Shown here one piece after another: positions 30,661-40,000 of a DNA stretch of 64,000 bases (position 1 is its first letter; every line of letters begins with the position of its first letter). Made by a program: the position numbers and the translations under genes. A model generated the notes under the pieces. That model was not told the DNA's origin and ran no database searches. It saw only the letters and a program-made list of their open reading frames with translations. The stretch covers positions 62,001-126,000 of the forward strand of contig NZ_FOCI01000008.1 of the NCBI RefSeq assembly GCF_900110065.1, written 5' to 3'. The stretch is from Loktanella fryxellensis (lineage in GTDB: Bacteria; Pseudomonadota; Alphaproteobacteria; Rhodobacterales; Rhodobacteraceae).

Positions 30661-31525
30661 CGTCCGCGTCCTTTCGATCCAATCCCAGTGCCGTCTGATA
30701 GACCTGCCGGCGCGGCAGTCCCAAGGCACCTGCGACAGCCGTCGCCGCATCCTTGATCCGCATCGTCGCCATGGCATCGCGCAACGCGGTTTCCACATCC
30801 GCATCGGCCACCGTCGCCGCGCCCACCCGACCGATCAGGACGACAACCTCGCCCTTTACGGTCCGTCCGTCGAAGGCCTGCGCAAGCGTTCCCAGCGTGC
30901 CGCGCGACACCTCTTCGAATTTTTTCGTCAACTCCCGGCAGACCACCGCCGCCCTCTCCTGCCCCAACACATCGCACGCAGCAGCTAACAAATCATGAAC
31001 GCGCTTGGGCGATTCGTAGAGCACGAGGGTGAACGGCAGGTCCCGCAACTCGGCCAGTTGCGTCGTCCGCTGGCCTGCCGCCGCCGACAGGAACCCAACG
31101 AAAGCGAAACGGTCCGTTGGCAATCCGCCCACCGCAAGCGCCGTCAGCACGGCGGATGCGCCCGGTGCCGCCGTCACCGGCAACCCCGCCGCCTGCATGG
31201 CCAGCGCCAGCTCGTACCCCGGGTCGGCGATCAATGGCGTCCCCGCCTCCGACACGCAGGCCACCGATTGCCCGGCGGCCACGGCCGCGACCAGCCGCGC
31301 CACCTGGGCCGCATCGCTGTGATCGTGAAAGGCCACCACCTGACGTTTGCCCAGCGGCACGCCGTGGATTTCCATCAGCTTGCGGGCGGTGCGGGTGTCC
31401 TCGGCGGCGATCAGATCGCAGCTCGCCAGGATATCCAGCGCCCGCAACGTGATGTCGCGGGCCGATCCGATAGGCGTGGCGACCAGATACAAACCGGCGG
31501 CCAGCGGCCTGATCTCGTAATTCAT
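30635..31525 (-). CDS. rsmI: 16S rRNA (cytidine(1402)-2'-O)-methyltransferase
   Basis: 296-residue tetrapyrrole-methylase-fold enzyme acting on the ribosomal P-site nucleotide C1402. N-terminus LYLVATPIGSARDITLRAL, then IAAEDTRTARKLM, VSEAGTPLIADPG (SAM region) and LPVTAAPGASAVLTAL are all family signatures. It is followed by yraN and divergent from an LppC-like lipoprotein gene, matching the E. coli yraLMN neighbourhood, which supports the calls for all three. Confidence 0.97.
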   Translation of the reverse strand: MNYEIRPLAAGLYLVATPIGSARDITLRALDILASCDLIAAEDTRTARKLMEIHGVPLGKRQVVAFHDHSDAAQVARLVAAVAAGQSVACVSEAGTPLIADPGYELALAMQAAGLPVTAAPGASAVLTALAVGGLPTDRFAFVGFLSAAAGQRTTQLAELRDLPFTLVLYESPKRVHDLLAAACDVLGQERAAVVCRELTKKFEEVSRGTLGTLAQAFDGRTVKGEVVVLIGRVGAATVADADVETALRDAMATMRIKDAATAVAGALGLPRRQVYQTALGLDRKDADDANDDNAA

Positions 31526-31644
31526 GCCTAGACCCCCGTGCAGCCCGCCCTATGATGCGCGCCATGTCGGACAATGCGGTGGATCGGGGCGAAGGACAAC
31601 GCCCGGTGCGACCCGCTGTCCCCGAAATTACAAGGACGCCGCCG

Positions 31645-32868
31645 ATGACCGCCCCACACGCCCGCGCCACTCCCCCTGCGACACCCACCGCAGCACCCGC
31701 TGCCGCGCGGCGTCTGGTCGCCCGCGCGACTGCCGTGCTCGCACTGGTCTGGACCGCAGCCTGCGTGCCCCTGCCGATGACCGAGGGCACCAACACCGGG
31801 GCTGCGATCGACCCGTCCGCCCCCGTGCAGGTCGCGCTGCTGGTGCCGGCCGGGTCCGGCGACGGCAACGACGCCGTGCTGGCCCGCAACCTCGAGAATG
31901 CGGCCCGTCTGGCCATCTCCGACCTGAGCGGCGTCGAGATCGACCTGCGCGTCTACAATTCCGGCGCCGATGCGGCAGTGGCCGCACAGACCGCGACACG
32001 CGCCGCCGACGAAGGCGCCATGATCATCCTCGGCCCGCTGTACGGCGAGACTGTGAACCCGGTGGGCAATGCCGTGGCCAGCCGCAACATCAACGTGCTG
32101 GCCTTGTCCAACAACCCGACCGTCGCCGGTGGCAACGTCTTCATCCTCGGCTCGACCTTCAACAACACCGCCAACCGTCTGGTGGCCTATGCCCGCGGCA
32201 CCGGGATCGAACGCTTCGGCGTCGTGCACGCCAACGATCTGGGCGGCCAGCTGGGCCGCGATGCGATCACCGCCGCGGTGCAGGCGAACGGCGCCCAGGT
32301 CGCGGGCGTCGGCAGCTATCCGCTGTCGCAGCAGGGCATCACCGGCGCCACGACGCAGATCGCCACGACGTTGCGCGCTGCCGGTGCGCAGGCCGTGTTC
32401 CTGACCGCAGGCGCCAACGCCGACCTGCCGCTGATCGCCACCGCCCTGCCGGAGGCCGGGATCGACCCGGTGAACACGCGCTACATCGGCCTGACGAACT
32501 GGGCCGCCGTGCCGCAGGCGCTGGCCCTGCCGGGCGTGCAGGGTGGCCTCTTCGCCGTGCCCGACCGCGCGATGGCCGCCAACTTCGAAGCACGCTATGC
32601 CGCCGCCTACGGTGACCAGCCGCATCCGCTGGCAGGCCTCGCCTATGACGGCATCGCTGCCATCGGCGCACTCGTGGCCACCGGTCGCCCCGATGCGCTG
32701 ACCAAGCAGTCGCTGACCACGCCCCAGGGCTTTCAGGGCACGAACGGCATCTTCCGCCTGCTGCCCAACGGCTTGAACGAGCGTGGTCTGGCCGTCGCCA
32801 CCGTGCGCGGCAACGAAGTCGTCATCCTCGAGAATGCACCGCGCAGCTTCGACCGTGCTGGCAGCTGA
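31645..32868 (+). CDS. LppC/LpoA-like lipoprotein (penicillin-binding protein activator)
   Basis: 407 residues. N-terminal signal with a lipobox ending TAAC near residue 40, an unusually long n-region rich in Ala, Pro and Arg. The mature part has a periplasmic-binding-protein-like fold: PVQVALLVPAGSG, AARLAISDL, MIILGPLYGETVNPV, VLALSNNP and LAGLAYDGIAAI. In E. coli LpoA this domain activates PBP1A. Substrate binding is possible instead. It overlaps the glnD start, and caagga lies eight bases before the ATG. Confidence 0.86.
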   Translation: MTAPHARATPPATPTAAPAAARRLVARATAVLALVWTAACVPLPMTEGTNTGAAIDPSAPVQVALLVPAGSGDGNDAVLARNLENAARLAISDLSGVEIDLRVYNSGADAAVAAQTATRAADEGAMIILGPLYGETVNPVGNAVASRNINVLALSNNPTVAGGNVFILGSTFNNTANRLVAYARGTGIERFGVVHANDLGGQLGRDAITAAVQANGAQVAGVGSYPLSQQGITGATTQIATTLRAAGAQAVFLTAGANADLPLIATALPEAGIDPVNTRYIGLTNWAAVPQALALPGVQGGLFAVPDRAMAANFEARYAAAYGDQPHPLAGLAYDGIAAIGALVATGRPDALTKQSLTTPQGFQGTNGIFRLLPNGLNERGLAVATVRGNEVVILENAPRSFDRAGS

Positions 32869-35635
32869 CGACACCGTTGCGGACACCCCGCCGGCCGATC
32901 TGATCCTGCCGGCGGACCGCATCTTCGACGACGCCGCCGTCCTTGCCCGTCTGGCCGAGGTGGTGGCGAGCGCGCCGGACGCCCGCACCCTGCGGGCGGC
33001 CACCGTCGGCGTGCTGAAACAGGCGCAGAAGGATGGCCGCGCCGCCATCGCCGCGGCGTTTCTGGCGGAACCCTTCCGCGCCAGCCCGACGACCCGCGCC
33101 TACAGCTACCTCACCGACCGGATCGTGACGACCGCCCTCGACGTGGCGCGCAACCACCTGCATCCCCTGCCGAACCCCACCGGGTCCGAACGGCTGTCCG
33201 TGATCGCCGTCGGCGGCTATGGTCGAGGAGAGATGGCGCCTCATTCCGACGTCGACCTGCTGTTCCTCACGCCCTACAAGATTACCCCCTGGGCCGAGAG
33301 CGTGATCGAATTCACGCTCTACATGCTGTGGGACCTCAAGATGAAGGTCGGCCACGCCAGCCGCACCATCAAGGACTGCCTGCGCCTCGCCACCGAGGAT
33401 TTCACCATCCGCACGTCGCTGGTGGAATACCGCTACCTGACCGGCGATGCCGATCTGGCGGCGGAACTTGGCAAGCGGCTGTGGACCGACCTGTTCAAAT
33501 CAACCGCGCCCGAGTTCATCGACGCCAAGCTCGAAGAACGCGCCCAGCGCCACCGCAAGCAGGGCGGTCAGCGCTACATGGTCGAGCCCAACGTGAAGGA
33601 GGGCAAGGGCGGGCTGCGCGACCTGCAATCCCTCTACTGGATCGGCAAATACATCCACGGCGTCCGCGCCGCCTCGGACCTCGTGCGGTTCAAGGTCTTC
33701 ACCCAGACCGAATACGAGGCGTTCCGCGCCGCGCACGAGTTCCTCTGGGCGGTGCGCTGCCACCTGCACCTGATCGCGGGCCGCGCGCAGGACCAGTTGA
33801 CCTTCGACATGCAGGTCGCCGTGTCAGAGGCGATGGGCTACCGCGACGGCGGCGGACGGCGCGGGGTCGAGCATTTCATGCAGGCCTACTTCCGTCAGGC
33901 CACGATGGTGGGCGACCTCACGCGCATCTTCCTTGTCGCGCAGGAACGCACCCACACCAAGGCAGCGCCGATGCTGGAACGGCTGTTGAAGCGCAAGCCG
34001 AAGACCGCCGCCCCCTATGCGATCAAGCAGAACCGCCTGACCGTGTCGGGGCCCAAGACGTTCCTGTCGGACCCGCTGAACATGCTGCGCATTTTTGATG
34101 AATCGATGCGCACTGGCACGCTGATGCACCCGGACGCCATGCGGCTGGTCGCGGCGAACCTGCACCTGATCGACAGGACACTGCAGAACGATCCAGACGC
34201 CAACAAACTGTTCCTCGGCCTGATGCTGAAACACGGCAACCCGGAACGCGCCTTGCGCCGCATGAACGAGCTGGGGGTGCTGGGGGCCTTCCTGCCGGAG
34301 TTCGCGCCCGTCGTCGCGATGATGCAGTTCAACATGTATCACCACTACACGGTGGATGAACACATCATCCAGTGCATCAGCCACCTGAGCCAGATCGAAC
34401 GCGGCGAACTGGCGGATGCCCTGCCGCTGGCCACCGGCATCCTTGTGGGCGGCGTGAACCGCAAGGTTCTCTACGTGGCACTCCTGCTGCACGACGTGGG
34501 CAAGGGTCGGACCGAGGATCATTCCATCGTCGGCGCCCAGATCGCCCGCCGCGTCTGCCCGCGTCTGGGCCTGTCCAAGAAGGATAGCGACACCGTCGAA
34601 TGGCTGATCCGCGCGCATCTGCTGATGTCCGACACGGCGCAGAAACGCGACATCTCTGAGCCGCGCACGATCCGTGGCTTTGCAAAGGCGGTGAAGTCGG
34701 TTGAACGGCTCAACCTGCTGACCGTGCTGACCGTCTGCGACATCCGCGGCGTCGGCCCCGGCACGTGGAACAACTGGAAGGCCGTGCTGCTGCGCAACCT
34801 CTATGCCGCGACCCGCAGCGCTCTCGAAAACGGGCTGGAGGATGTGAACCGCGAAACCCGCGAAAACGTGGCCAAGCGCAGCCTGCGCGATGCGCTGTCG
34901 GGCTGGGACGCCGTGGACGTGAAGCGCGAGATGGGCCGCCACTACGGCCCGTACTGGCAGGGATTGCCGCCCGCGACGCATGTGATCTTTGCAGGCCTGC
35001 TGCGCGACATCCCCGATGACGCGCCGCGCATCGACCTCATGCCCGACCCCGACCGCGACGCGACGCGGGCGTGCTTTGCCATGGTCGATCATCCGGGCCT
35101 CTTCTCGCGCCTTTCGGGCGCGCTGGCGCTGGTGGGTGCCAACATCGTCGATGCGCGCACCTATACGTCCAAGGACGGCTATGCGACGGCGGTGTTCTGG
35201 CTGCAGGACGCGGACGGCCACCCGTTCGAGGAATCCCGCCTGACCCGCCTGCGCCAGATGATCCACAAGACGCTGATGGGCGAAATCGTGCCGCGCGACG
35301 CCCTCGCGGACCGGGACAAGCTGCCAAAGCGGATGCGCGCCTTCCGCGTGCCGACCACGATCACCTTCGACAACGAAGGGTCCGAGATCTACACCATCAT
35401 CGAGGTCGATACCCGCGACCGCCCCGGCCTGCTGTTCGACCTGACCCGCACGCTGGCCAACGCCCATGTCTATATCGCCAGCGCGGTCATCGCGACCTAC
35501 GGCGAACAGGCGGTCGACACGTTCTACGTCAAGGACCTGACCGGGTTGAAGTTCCACAGCGAAAGCAAGCGCCACAGCCTCGAACGGCGCCTGCGCGAGG
35601 CCATTGACCGTGGCGTGGAACGGGCGCAGACGTGA
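32855..35635 (+). CDS. glnD: bifunctional uridylyltransferase/uridylyl-removing enzyme GlnD
   Basis: 926-residue nitrogen sensor that uridylylates and deuridylylates PII proteins according to glutamine. The nucleotidyltransferase motif GGYGRGEMAPHSDVDLLFL is near residue 110, the HD domain has HHYTVDEHIIQCI and LLHDVGKGRTEDHS, and two ACT domains end the protein (DHPGLFSRLSGAL; DTRDRPGLLFDLTR). A GTG start inside the preceding lipoprotein gene is chosen since downstream methionines would cut the conserved N-terminus; an ATG seven codons upstream is the alternative. Confidence 0.96.
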   Translation: MLAADDTVADTPPADLILPADRIFDDAAVLARLAEVVASAPDARTLRAATVGVLKQAQKDGRAAIAAAFLAEPFRASPTTRAYSYLTDRIVTTALDVARNHLHPLPNPTGSERLSVIAVGGYGRGEMAPHSDVDLLFLTPYKITPWAESVIEFTLYMLWDLKMKVGHASRTIKDCLRLATEDFTIRTSLVEYRYLTGDADLAAELGKRLWTDLFKSTAPEFIDAKLEERAQRHRKQGGQRYMVEPNVKEGKGGLRDLQSLYWIGKYIHGVRAASDLVRFKVFTQTEYEAFRAAHEFLWAVRCHLHLIAGRAQDQLTFDMQVAVSEAMGYRDGGGRRGVEHFMQAYFRQATMVGDLTRIFLVAQERTHTKAAPMLERLLKRKPKTAAPYAIKQNRLTVSGPKTFLSDPLNMLRIFDESMRTGTLMHPDAMRLVAANLHLIDRTLQNDPDANKLFLGLMLKHGNPERALRRMNELGVLGAFLPEFAPVVAMMQFNMYHHYTVDEHIIQCISHLSQIERGELADALPLATGILVGGVNRKVLYVALLLHDVGKGRTEDHSIVGAQIARRVCPRLGLSKKDSDTVEWLIRAHLLMSDTAQKRDISEPRTIRGFAKAVKSVERLNLLTVLTVCDIRGVGPGTWNNWKAVLLRNLYAATRSALENGLEDVNRETRENVAKRSLRDALSGWDAVDVKREMGRHYGPYWQGLPPATHVIFAGLLRDIPDDAPRIDLMPDPDRDATRACFAMVDHPGLFSRLSGALALVGANIVDARTYTSKDGYATAVFWLQDADGHPFEESRLTRLRQMIHKTLMGEIVPRDALADRDKLPKRMRAFRVPTTITFDNEGSEIYTIIEVDTRDRPGLLFDLTRTLANAHVYIASAVIATYGEQAVDTFYVKDLTGLKFHSESKRHSLERRLREAIDRGVERAQT

Positions 35636-35662
35636 CGCCGCAATTCTAGGGGCGCGCCTGTC

Positions 35663-37249
35663 ATGAAACCGATCCGCCTGATGGCCGGCTTCTTCACCGT
35701 CGGCATCTGGACGCTGCTCAGCCGCGTGATGGGGTTCGCCCGCGACATCATGATCGCGGGCTACCTCGGCACCGGCCCGATCGCCGAGGCGTTTCTCGTC
35801 GCCTTCTCGCTGCCCAACCTGTTCCGCCGCTTCTTCGCCGAAGGTGCCTTCAACATGGCCTTCGTGCCGATGTTCTCGAAAAAGGTCGAAAGCGGCGAAG
35901 GCCCGGCAGAGTTCGCGCAGGACGCCTTCATCGGCATGGCGGTGATCCTGACGGGCTTCACGATCCTCGGCATCCTCTTCATGCCGCTGCTCGTCACGGC
36001 GATGGCGGCGGGTTTCCGCGGCGACGAACGCTTCGATCTGGCGGTGGAATACGGGCGGCTCGCATTCCCCTACATCCTCTTCATCTCGCTGACGGCACTC
36101 CTGTCCGGCGTCCTGAACGCCACGGGCCGCTTCATGGCCGCCGCCGCAGCACCCGTGCTGCTGAACGTGGTGTTCATCGTGGCGATCCTGGTCTCGGCCG
36201 CCTTCGGCCGCCCGATGAGCGACAGCCTCGGCCTCAGCATCGACGAGGCGCTGGGGCTGCGGGTTGGCGATTCGCTGGCGCTGTCGGTGCCGCTGGCGGG
36301 TATCGCGCAGATGGCCGTGGTCTGGTGGGCTGCCGCACGGGCGGGCTACCGGATGCGCCTGCGCCGCCCGCGCATGACGCCGGAGCTGAAGCGGCTGGCG
36401 ATCATCGCCGCCCCCGCAGCCCTTGCGGGGGGCGTGGTGCAGATCAACCTGCTGGTGGGCCGTCAGGTCGCCAGCTTCTACGACGGCGCGGTGGCGTGGC
36501 TGAACTATGCCGACCGCCTGTACCAGCTGCCCCTCGGTGTGGTCGGCATCGCCATCGGCGTGGTGCTGCTGCCGGACCTGTCGCGCCGCCTGCGCGGCGG
36601 CGACGTGACGGGCGGACGCGATGCGTTCAACCGCGCCGCCGAACTCAGCCTTGCGCTGACGGTCCCCGCCGCCGTGGCACTGATGGTCATTCCCTATTCG
36701 CTCGTCGCGGTGCTGTTCGAACGCGGTGCCTTCACCGCCACCGACACGGCGGCCACGGCGCTGGCCGTCGCGGTCTATGGCCTCGGCCTGCCGGCCTTCG
36801 TGCTGCAAAAGGCGCTGCAACCGCTGTTCTTCGCGCGCGAGGATACGCGGCGGCCCTTCAACTACGCCCTCGTGGCGCTGGTGCTGAACCTGGCACTGGC
36901 GCTGGGTCTGACGCCGTTCATCGGCTTCGTCGCCGCTGCCCTGGGGACGACGCTGACCGGTTGGGCGATGGTCCTTCTGCTGTGGAACGGCTCGCGCAGC
37001 ATGGGGGTCGCGGCCACGCTCGATGACCGGTTCAAGGCCCGGATTTGGCGCATCGCGGTCGCATCGGCGGGCATGGGGGCCGTGCTGTGGGGGGCACAGG
37101 CGCTCCTCGGGCCCACACTCGGCATGGCGGGCCTGCGCTACCTTGCGCTGACCGCCCTCGTCGGCATCGGCGTCGTCAGCTATTTCGCCATCGGGCAGGC
37201 GGTCGGTGCGTTCCGCCTGCAGGACTTCCGCCGCGCCCTGCGCCGCTGA
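35663..37249 (+). CDS. murJ: lipid II flippase MurJ (MviN)
   Basis: 528 residues with 14 predicted membrane helices of the MOP superfamily. N-terminus LSRVMGFARDIMIAGYLG, then FRRFFAEGAFNMAFVPMFSKK with the conserved charged residues of the central cavity. MurJ moves lipid II across the inner membrane for peptidoglycan synthesis. It follows glnD by under 30 bases in the same orientation. Confidence 0.96.
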   Translation: MKPIRLMAGFFTVGIWTLLSRVMGFARDIMIAGYLGTGPIAEAFLVAFSLPNLFRRFFAEGAFNMAFVPMFSKKVESGEGPAEFAQDAFIGMAVILTGFTILGILFMPLLVTAMAAGFRGDERFDLAVEYGRLAFPYILFISLTALLSGVLNATGRFMAAAAAPVLLNVVFIVAILVSAAFGRPMSDSLGLSIDEALGLRVGDSLALSVPLAGIAQMAVVWWAAARAGYRMRLRRPRMTPELKRLAIIAAPAALAGGVVQINLLVGRQVASFYDGAVAWLNYADRLYQLPLGVVGIAIGVVLLPDLSRRLRGGDVTGGRDAFNRAAELSLALTVPAAVALMVIPYSLVAVLFERGAFTATDTAATALAVAVYGLGLPAFVLQKALQPLFFAREDTRRPFNYALVALVLNLALALGLTPFIGFVAAALGTTLTGWAMVLLLWNGSRSMGVAATLDDRFKARIWRIAVASAGMGAVLWGAQALLGPTLGMAGLRYLALTALVGIGVVSYFAIGQAVGAFRLQDFRRALRR

Positions 37250-37267
37250 CCCCCATCGTCTTGCCCG

Positions 37268-37288
37268 AAGTACGCCCCCGCGGGAGGC
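37268..37288 (+). repeat. diverged copy of the dispersed repeat
   Basis: AAGTACGCCCCCGCGGGAGGC lies between murJ and the convergent rhomboid-like gene. It resembles the AAATACTCCCGCCGGAGGC repeat with about four differences and is followed by cgtcccg, which pairs with cggga. Confidence 0.4.
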
Positions 37289-37297
37289 GTCCCGCCC

Positions 37298-38002
37298 TTA
37301 CCGCTGGCGCAGACGCACCAGAAGCGCGCTCCACCCGCCTGGCGCCAGCACGGTGGACGCCGCGAACCCCACGGCGAACCCCGCCAGTTCCGCGATCCAC
37401 ACGGCACCCGACCCGAACAACAGACCGAACGCCAGTTGCAGCGCCAGCAACAGGCCGATCAACTTGAACGCCGCCAACTGGTTCTCGCCCGCCTGCCCCA
37501 GCCGCAGCCACAGGATATAGGTGAACGCCCCGATCAGCCCGTAGACCGCGGGCCAGACGCCGAACAGCGGCGTAGTGCCGCCCACCAGCAACCCGAACGC
37601 CACAGCCCCCGCCAGCGTGCCCAGCACGAACACCGCCAGCGTCGCTGGCGCGGAGAACACGTCGCCCACGAACTTGCCCAGCGCCAGCAGCAGCGCCGCC
37701 CCGAACAGCGCATCGGTGAAACTGCCGTGCACGAAGGCATAGGTGACGAAGCGCATCAGTAGACTGGGCTCCATCGCGCCGCGCCCCACGACATAGTCGA
37801 AGACGGCGGGCGAAAAGGCATAGTCGTTCAGCGCCGACAACCGCCAGCCCACAGCCCCCGGCCCGCCGATCAGACCGCTGGTGCCTGCGCTGATCACCAG
37901 CTCTACCCCCGCCACGATGGCGACGAGCGCGAGGATGACCGTCGGGATCGCGTTGAACGGACGCTCGACTCGGGGCGCGAAGGGGGATTGGGGGTCGTGC
38001 AT
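37298..38002 (-). CDS. rhomboid-fold protein lacking catalytic residues
   Basis: 234 residues with about six membrane helices in rhomboid layout. The expected catalytic Gly-x-Ser-Gly is GVWP (148-151), so the serine is replaced. The catalytic His of the last helix region is Glu205 (AELAGFAVG). Of the H-x4-H-x3-N set in helix 2, His92 remains but Asp97 and Gly101 replace the others. The GLIGAF and FVHGS motifs keep the fold recognisable. A pseudoprotease (iRhom/derlin-like) role is inferred, and protease annotation would be wrong. Convergent with murJ, divergent from trpS. Confidence 0.82.
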   Translation of the reverse strand: MHDPQSPFAPRVERPFNAIPTVILALVAIVAGVELVISAGTSGLIGGPGAVGWRLSALNDYAFSPAVFDYVVGRGAMEPSLLMRFVTYAFVHGSFTDALFGAALLLALGKFVGDVFSAPATLAVFVLGTLAGAVAFGLLVGGTTPLFGVWPAVYGLIGAFTYILWLRLGQAGENQLAAFKLIGLLLALQLAFGLLFGSGAVWIAELAGFAVGFAASTVLAPGGWSALLVRLRQR

Positions 38003-38089
38003 CGGCGGACCTCTGGGGTTGTTGATGTTGCCGGGCGGCTCTGGCATGGGTAGGTCCACCCGCCCCCTTTGACCACCCCGGATGATACC

Positions 38090-39103
38090 ATGACCGATGC
38101 CACCTTCACCCCCCGCGTGTTTTCCGGGATCAAGCCGTCGGGCGGCCTGACGCTGGGCAACTATCTGGGGGCCATCAAGCGCTTCGTCGGCATGCAGGGC
38201 CAAATGGAGACGCTCTATTGCGTCGTCGATCTGCACGCGATCACCGTGTGGCAGGACCCGGTCGAGCTGCGCCACGCGACCCGCGAAGTCGCGGCAGGCT
38301 ACCTCGCCGCCGGCCTCGACCCTGCGCAGTCGATCCTGTTCAATCAGGCGCGCGTCAGCCAGCATGCAGAACTTGGCTGGATCTTCAACTGCGTGGCCCG
38401 CGTTGGCTGGATGAACCGCATGACCCAGTTCAAGGACAAGGCCGGGGCGAACGCCGAACAGGTCAGCCTCGGCCTCTATGCCTATCCGTCGCTGATGGCG
38501 GCGGACATCCTGCTCTATCACGCGACCCACGTCCCGGTGGGCGAGGATCAGAAACAGCATGTGGAGCTGACCCGCGACATCGCGGCCAAGTTCAACCACG
38601 ACTACAAGGTCGACTTCTTTCCCCAGACGATCCCGGTGATCGACGGCCCCGCCACGCGCGTGATGAACCTGCGCGACGGCACCAAGAAGATGTCCAAATC
38701 CGGCGAGTCGGACATGGAGCGCATCAACATGCGCGACGACGCGGACACCATTGCCAAGAAGTTCAAGAAGGCCAAGACCGACCCCGCCGCCTTGCCCGAC
38801 ACGCTGGACGAGCTGCGCGACCGCCCCGAGGCGCGCAACCTGATCGACATCTACGCCGCCCTGTCGGACGCCACGCCGGAGGCGGTGATCACAGAGTTCG
38901 CCGGCGCCGGCTGGGGCCGGTTCAAGCCAGCGCTGGCCGATCTGGCGGTGGACCGCCTCGCGCCCATCTCGAACGAGATGACGCGTCTGATGGACGACCC
39001 CGCCGAGATCGACCGCATCCTGACCGATGGCGCCGACCGCGCCCGCGCCATCGCCGCACCGATCCTGTCGCGCACCGCCGAGATCGTGGGTCTGCTGCGC
39101 TAG
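38090..39103 (+). CDS. trpS: tryptophanyl-tRNA synthetase
   Basis: 337-residue class Ic synthetase. The HIGH-like motif is [13 protein letters not shown] at about residues 14-26, and the KMSKS loop is present exactly ([11 protein letters not shown]). The tryptophan pocket segment [15 protein letters not shown] is typical. [13 protein letters not shown] is used as start; a TTG seven codons upstream in frame is weaker. Two perfect hairpins and the dispersed repeat follow the gene. Confidence 0.97.
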   Translation: MTDATFTPRVFSGIKPSGGLTLGNYLGAIKRFVGMQGQMETLYCVVDLHAITVWQDPVELRHATREVAAGYLAAGLDPAQSILFNQARVSQHAELGWIFNCVARVGWMNRMTQFKDKAGANAEQVSLGLYAYPSLMAADILLYHATHVPVGEDQKQHVELTRDIAAKFNHDYKVDFFPQTIPVIDGPATRVMNLRDGTKKMSKSGESDMERINMRDDADTIAKKFKKAKTDPAALPDTLDELRDRPEARNLIDIYAALSDATPEAVITEFAGAGWGRFKPALADLAVDRLAPISNEMTRLMDDPAEIDRILTDGADRARAIAAPILSRTAEIVGLLR

Positions 39104-39124
39104 ACCCCTCGATATCGGCCGCGG

Positions 39125-39174
39125 GCTGTCCGACCAACGGACAGCGCGTGACGCCGTGCCGCCCTCGGGCGGCA
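39125..39174 (+). terminator. tandem hairpins after trpS
   Basis: GCTGTCCG-accaa-CGGACAGC (39125-39145) and TGCCGCCC-tc-GGGCGGCA (39157-39174) are perfect eight-base stems in a row. There is no T-tract, so they may act with the adjoining repeat as a transcription end region. Confidence 0.5.
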
Positions 39175-39193
39175 GCCTCCGGCGGGAGTATTT
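39175..39193 (-). repeat. dispersed palindromic intergenic repeat, inverted copy
   Basis: GCCTCCGGCGGGAGTATTT, the exact reverse complement of the copy at 7782-7800. The following flank (ccgaaaaagcgaggg) also mirrors the flank of that copy, giving a shared unit of roughly 35 bases. Confidence 0.8.
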
Positions 39194-39308
39194 CCGAAAA
39201 AGCGAGGGCGGGGGCAGCGGTGCGCGCGGGCGCAGGGCGATGGTGTGGAATTGACGGCTTTGGTGCGGGCGGCGGCAGTCCTAAATGTGATGGGACAGGA
39301 GCGCCGCC

Positions 39309-39821
39309 ATGACAGACATCGCCACACCAGACCTCGCCCCGCCCGCCACCCGCATCGGCCACGTTCACCTGAAGGTGGCCGATCTGGACCGGGCCATCGC
39401 CTTTTACCGCGATGTCCTCGGGTTTGCGGTCACGCAACGCTACGGACGGCAGGCGGCGTTCCTGTCCGCAGGCGGCTATCACCACCACATCGGTCTGAAC
39501 ACGTGGGAGAGTGCTGGCGGCACGCCGCCACCGCAGGGGCACACGGGGCTCTATCATACCGCCTTCCTCTATCCCGATCTCGCGTCCCTCGCTGCCGTCC
39601 TGCGGCGGGTGCTGGCGGCCGGTATCCCAGTCGACGGTGCGGCGGATCACGGCGTGTCGTGGGCGATCTATCTGCGCGACCCGGACCAGAACGGGGTGGA
39701 GCTGTATGTGGACAGGCCGGAGGCGGACTGGCCGCGCACACCGGATGGCCAGCTGGCCATGTCGAACGCCCGTTTCGATCTGCAGGCCCTGCTGGAAGCC
39801 CATCCCCCTGCGGCGTCATGA
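39309..39821 (+). CDS. VOC family (glyoxalase/dioxygenase-like) protein
   Basis: 170 residues of the vicinal-oxygen-chelate fold. The N-terminal IGHVHLKVADLDRAIAFYRDVLGF is the first beta-alpha module with metal His20, the GGYHHHIGLNTWES loop and LYHTAFLYPD follow, and GVSWAIYLRDPDQNGVELY with the metal Glu closes the module. A single module that dimerises is typical. The reaction cannot be assigned. A 13-base perfect hairpin follows. Confidence 0.87.
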   Translation: MTDIATPDLAPPATRIGHVHLKVADLDRAIAFYRDVLGFAVTQRYGRQAAFLSAGGYHHHIGLNTWESAGGTPPPQGHTGLYHTAFLYPDLASLAAVLRRVLAAGIPVDGAADHGVSWAIYLRDPDQNGVELYVDRPEADWPRTPDGQLAMSNARFDLQALLEAHPPAAS

Positions 39822-39907
39822 AACCGTAACGCCGCGCGGGCATCCTCGCCCTGCAGTTCCCCGGCTGCATCCCGACCGCCCGCGCATCCCCGTCCCGGCG
39901 CAGGCGG

Positions 39908-39946
39908 GGCGGCGCGTCCCCCGGACAGGCGGGACGCGCCGCCTTT
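39908..39946 (+). terminator. terminator-like hairpin after the VOC gene
   Basis: GGCGGCGCGTCCC and GGGACGCGCCGCC are perfect 13-base arms around a ten-base loop, followed by TTT. It is the longest perfect stem in the window. Confidence 0.75.
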
Positions 39947-40000
39947 ACGGGGCCAGCCGCACCGCCTAGGGTCCGCCCAATCCTGACGATGAGGCATCAC

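Noticed and set aside
33824..36820. A 998-codon open frame opposite glnD and murJ
   Set aside because: It is antisense to two well-supported genes, with composition typical of shadow frames.
37298..38002. Active rhomboid protease
   Set aside because: The Ser and both expected His positions are replaced.
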